In this document: positions 4,641 through 6,732 of the stretch, in pieces | Layout of the letters: every line of letters starts with the position of its first letter | Position numbering within the stretch: position 1 is the first letter of the stretch | NCBI GenBank assembly: GCA_007570905.1 | Contig: RKSI01000102.1 | Coordinates: forward strand, 1 to 6,732 | Direction: 5' to 3' | DNA from: Gammaproteobacteria bacterium | Lineage (GTDB): Bacteria; Pseudomonadota; Gammaproteobacteria; Poriferisulfidales; Oxydemutatoraceae | DNA length: 6,732 nt | Translations under genes and position numbers: made by a program | Notes under the pieces: model-generated | What the model saw: the letters and a program-made list of their open reading frames with translations, nothing else | What the model was told of the DNA's origin: nothing | Databases searched by the model: none

Positions 4641-5234
4641 GGCGCCTTTTCTGAGGCGGTCGGCCAGCAGCAACAGCGGGAAAAGCGCGGCGCCGCCGAG
4701 CGCGCCGTAGAGGTGGGTCTGGGCGGCGACCGGCACGCCTATCAGTTCCGATGTGCCCGGCGTGCCGCCGTAGCGCCACTCATACAGCAGTTTCAGCGTC
4801 ACCAGCAGCAGCAGCAGCCAGCCGAGGCGGTCGCCGGCGCGCAGTTGTTTCAGCGCCATCAGCGCAAACAGGCCGTGCAGCGCGCCGGACAGGCCGCCAA
4901 AAACGCCGATTTCCGGCGAAAACCAATACAAACCGGCGGACACCGCCATGCAGCAAACCGCGAGCGACACAACCCAGTCGGCCACGCCCAACCACGCGCG
5001 CCCCAGCAGGAAGATGAGTATCCAGGCGGCCAGGTCGAGCAGCAGGTGGCGCAGGTTCAGGTGGGCAAAATTGCCGGTCAGCAAGCGCCACCATTCGCCG
5101 GCCTCAATCAGGCCGCGGTTATAAAGGGAAAAAGTCTGGGGTGCTTCCAGCGTGGCAACCGCCGCCGCCGCCGCGACGGCGACGGCCAGCAACAGTTCGG
5201 GAAGCAGGCGCCGGAAAGGCCCGCTGTCAGGCAT
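4620..5234 (-). CDS. rrtA: Rhombosortase (rhomboid-family intramembrane serine protease)
   Basis: Rhombosortases are rhomboid-related intramembrane proteases that process proteins ending in GlyGly-CTERM, in a Gram-negative analogy to sortase. The 204-residue protein is mostly membrane-embedded: an N-terminal hydrophobic segment (about 10-28), a loop with the rhomboid-like GEWWRLLTGNFAHLNLRHLLLD (46-67), then several helices. The active site is seen as GGLSGALHG (113-121), with nucleophile Ser116 and the family-typical His120. The partner histidine is His174 in HLYGALGG. Length fits the family and is much shorter than many housekeeping rhomboids. The ATG lies inside the end of the GlyGly-CTERM gene (8-bp overlap ATGCCTGA), so translation is coupled. 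No separate promoter or Shine-Dalgarno is seen. An ordinary rhomboid protease is the alternative, but the neighbour makes rhombosortase much likelier. Confidence 0.9.
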   Translation of the reverse strand: MPDSGPFRRLLPELLLAVAVAAAAAVATLEAPQTFSLYNRGLIEAGEWWRLLTGNFAHLNLRHLLLDLAAWILIFLLGRAWLGVADWVVSLAVCCMAVSAGLYWFSPEIGVFGGLSGALHGLFALMALKQLRAGDRLGWLLLLLVTLKLLYEWRYGGTPGTSELIGVPVAAQTHLYGALGGAALFPLLLLADRLRKGARRAPAQ

Positions 5235-6732
5235 TCACGCGCCGCCGCCGTGCGCGCAGCAGCGCCGCCGCAGCAAAGAGCAATACCGCAAAGAGTTCAA
5301 ACAGGCCGAACGAGCCGCCACCGCCGCCGCCGCCGCCGCCGGGCACGCCGCCAGCCCGGATGCCGATGGGATCGTCTATCACGCCGTTGATGCTGCCATC
5401 GTTGTCAAACGCGCCGCCGTCGCGGATGCTGACGACCAGGCAGGCGTCTCCATTACGCTTGGCGGAAGTAGCCGGCACTTCGCTGGTGAGCGGACACACG
5501 CCGTTTTGCAGTTCCATGAAGCCAAATGCAAAGTCGTCGCTGCGCGCGGAAACCGCCTGCCAGGCGTTGTCGGCGGTGCGGTATTTGTAAATGCTGACAT
5601 CGGTGTCGTCGTGCAGGTCCTGCGGCAGCGGAATGATGACCACCGCGCGGCCACCGGTGATTCCCACCGTCGTGTCCGTCGCGCTGACGGGCGCGGTGTC
5701 GTAGTCCACGCCGCAAACGCCGAAGTTGTACGCCGAGCGCAGCGTCTGCGGCGGCGCGGCCACGCCCAGCGTCTCCAGTTCGGCGGTGGAGAACGACGCC
5801 GCCCAGTCGTCATAACTGTTGAACGGGTTGTCCGCGGCGGCGGCGAACCGCAGCGTCAGGCCGCCGGCGCACATTCTGTGCTGCGGCAGTCCGGCGCGAA
5901 TGTGGTGCCACTCCGCGCGGCCCGCGACTTCCCTGCCGCCGGCGACCACCGAGACAGGAAGCGCGCTGTCGCCGACAAAGCGGTCGGCGCCGATGTTGTC
6001 CGGAATGCCGTCGGCATCGGTGTCGGAAGTGACGCCCGCCAGCAGATTGCCCGCAGGCACCAGCGGCCAGGTAATCAGCAGCGACGATTCGGACTGCCCC
6101 GCGCCGGGAACCGTGACGCGCAAACTCACCGATGTCCTGGTCGCGGTTCTGGCGCCCGCCGGCACCGTGAACGACACGCCGACTTCGTCCGCGCCGGCGG
6201 TGAACGCGGCGGGCGTGATGGATGTCAGCACCGGCGACGCGCCCTCCTCGGCGGCTGTCGGCGCGCCGGCGGCGTTCAGCGCCTCCAGCGTCAGCGTGAA
6301 GTCGCCGCCGGTCAGGCCGAGCCTTTCATTGCCGGCGTTGTCCGTCAGCGTTACCCGTCCCAGCGACGGCGGCAGGAAGTCATTGCCCAGCCGCACCACC
6401 TGCGTGCGCGACGACAGGCCCAGTGAATAACTCGACGCCGTCAGAGCACCGACGCCGTCGGCGACGCTCCACAGCACATTGCTTCCGCCGCTGTCGGTCA
6501 GGCCGGTGATGGCGTAAGTCTGCGAGGTGCCGCTGATGGCGCTCTTCGCCACCATCGCCGACAGGCCGGAGAAGGTCAGCGCCGGGCTGGTTACCGGCGT
6601 CAGCGTATCCGCCGTCGGCGTGTCAAGCACCGCGGTGACGGCCAGCGTGTCCGACTCCGCGTCGCTTGCGAGGAAGAACAGGCGCTCGTTCGCCATGTTC
6701 AGTTCGCGCACGCGGTGTATCGTCTGCTCCAG
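5227..6732 (-). CDS. Secreted GlyGly-CTERM protein with choice-of-anchor U-like domain (5' end outside window)
   Basis: The frame is open through the right edge, so 501 C-terminal residues are seen and the signal peptide is not. In-frame ATG/GTG codons near 6695-6711 are not preceded by any export signal and are probably internal. The N-terminal visible part is Thr/Ser/Ala-rich beta-type sequence (for example TYAITGLTDSGG, VTLTDNAGNERLGLTGGDFTLTLEA), like extracellular Ig/cadherin-type modules. DTDADGIPDNIG (about 5990-6025) is a thrombospondin type 3-like calcium loop. The last globular part shows IPLP, SIYKYRTADNAWQ and RDGGAFDNDGSINGVIDDPIG, the pattern of the choice-of-anchor U domain. 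Nine glycines, a hydrophobic helix (FGLFELFAVLLFAAAALL) and RARRRR form the GlyGly-CTERM signal. After export, the adjacent rhombosortase would cut here and release or anchor the protein at the surface. Its binding target or enzyme activity is not apparent. Confidence 0.88.
   Translation of the reverse strand: MEQTIHRVRELNMANERLFFLASDAESDTLAVTAVLDTPTADTLTPVTSPALTFSGLSAMVAKSAISGTSQTYAITGLTDSGGSNVLWSVADGVGALTASSYSLGLSSRTQVVRLGNDFLPPSLGRVTLTDNAGNERLGLTGGDFTLTLEALNAAGAPTAAEEGASPVLTSITPAAFTAGADEVGVSFTVPAGARTATRTSVSLRVTVPGAGQSESSLLITWPLVPAGNLLAGVTSDTDADGIPDNIGADRFVGDSALPVSVVAGGREVAGRAEWHHIRAGLPQHRMCAGGLTLRFAAAADNPFNSYDDWAASFSTAELETLGVAAPPQTLRSAYNFGVCGVDYDTAPVSATDTTVGITGGRAVVIIPLPQDLHDDTDVSIYKYRTADNAWQAVSARSDDFAFGFMELQNGVCPLTSEVPATSAKRNGDACLVVSIRDGGAFDNDGSINGVIDDPIGIRAGGVPGGGGGGGGGSFGLFELFAVLLFAAAALLRARRRRVNA
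5314..5340 (-). repeat. Run of nine glycine codons in the GlyGly-CTERM linker
   Basis: Nine consecutive Gly codons, all GGC except one GGT, form a 27-bp trinucleotide tract just before the membrane helix. The tract marks the expected rhombosortase recognition region. Slippage would change linker length one residue at a time without breaking the frame. Confidence 0.92.

Noticed and set aside
3817..4779. Minus-strand frames with repeated hydrophobic hexapeptides (such as LFDGAP or RRFFTV units)
   Set aside because: They are antisense readings of the 18-bp KKRRTV array and cross the terminator and 6S RNA. The plus-strand gene has a strong Shine-Dalgarno, the right stop and synonymous codon drift.
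5152..6426. Long plus-strand frames opposite the GlyGly-CTERM gene
   Set aside because: They show Arg/Ala-rich shadow composition with no motifs, while the minus strand has the choice-of-anchor U-like and GlyGly-CTERM patterns.

Overview
The window looks like a piece of a GC-rich gammaproteobacterial chromosome. The evidence is gene order as well as content: a pepP-ubiH-FAD oxidoreductase operon on the minus strand, divergent from a plus-strand coiled-coil gene, zapA and 6S RNA. Escherichia coli and many relatives keep the same neighbourhood (ygfB-pepP-ubiH-visC/ubiI against zapA-ssrS-fau). Here neither ygfB nor fau is at its usual place. A rhombosortase with a GlyGly-CTERM substrate, also a mostly gammaproteobacterial system, supports the assignment. 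Genus or species cannot be given.

Layout. Positions 1-73 (minus) hold the first 24 codons of a second FAD oxidoreductase. Positions 75-1526 (minus) are a UbiH-type ubiquinone hydroxylase with a short low-complexity insert and a long pentad-repeat tail. The ubiH start lies at the end of a roughly 38-bp tandem array (about 1489-1637) made of degenerate copies of its own 5' end, which creates two mini-ORFs linked by stop/start overlaps. Positions 1635-2984 (minus) are PepP, an Xaa-Pro aminopeptidase with all metal ligands. An AT-rich divergent promoter region lies at 2985-3174. The plus strand then has a small coiled-coil protein (3175-3420, perhaps leaderless), ZapA (3417-3740), 6S RNA (about 3724-3918, overlapping the end of zapA), a histone H1-like Lys/Arg repeat protein (4006-4407) and a hairpin plus intrinsic terminator (4418-4489). 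After a 130-bp spacer with a degenerate direct repeat, the minus strand carries a rhombosortase (4620-5234) and the 3' part of a secreted protein (5227-6732, open at the window edge) with a choice-of-anchor U-like domain and a GlyGly-CTERM tail.

How the genes fit together. The left operon combines ubiquinone biosynthesis with PepP, a conserved pairing. The central plus-strand genes link Z-ring assembly (ZapA and its coiled-coil neighbour) with stationary-phase RNA polymerase control (6S RNA) and a nucleoid-type basic protein. The right pair is a processing enzyme and its likely substrate, overlapping by 8 nt.

A recurring theme is short tandem repetition: 9-, 15- and about 38-bp arrays in and before ubiH, an 18-bp array in the histone-like gene, a run of nine glycine codons in the GlyGly-CTERM gene, and a 100-bp-spaced repeat. 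Long open frames opposite pepP, ubiH and the secreted protein are GC-rich shadows and are not annotated.
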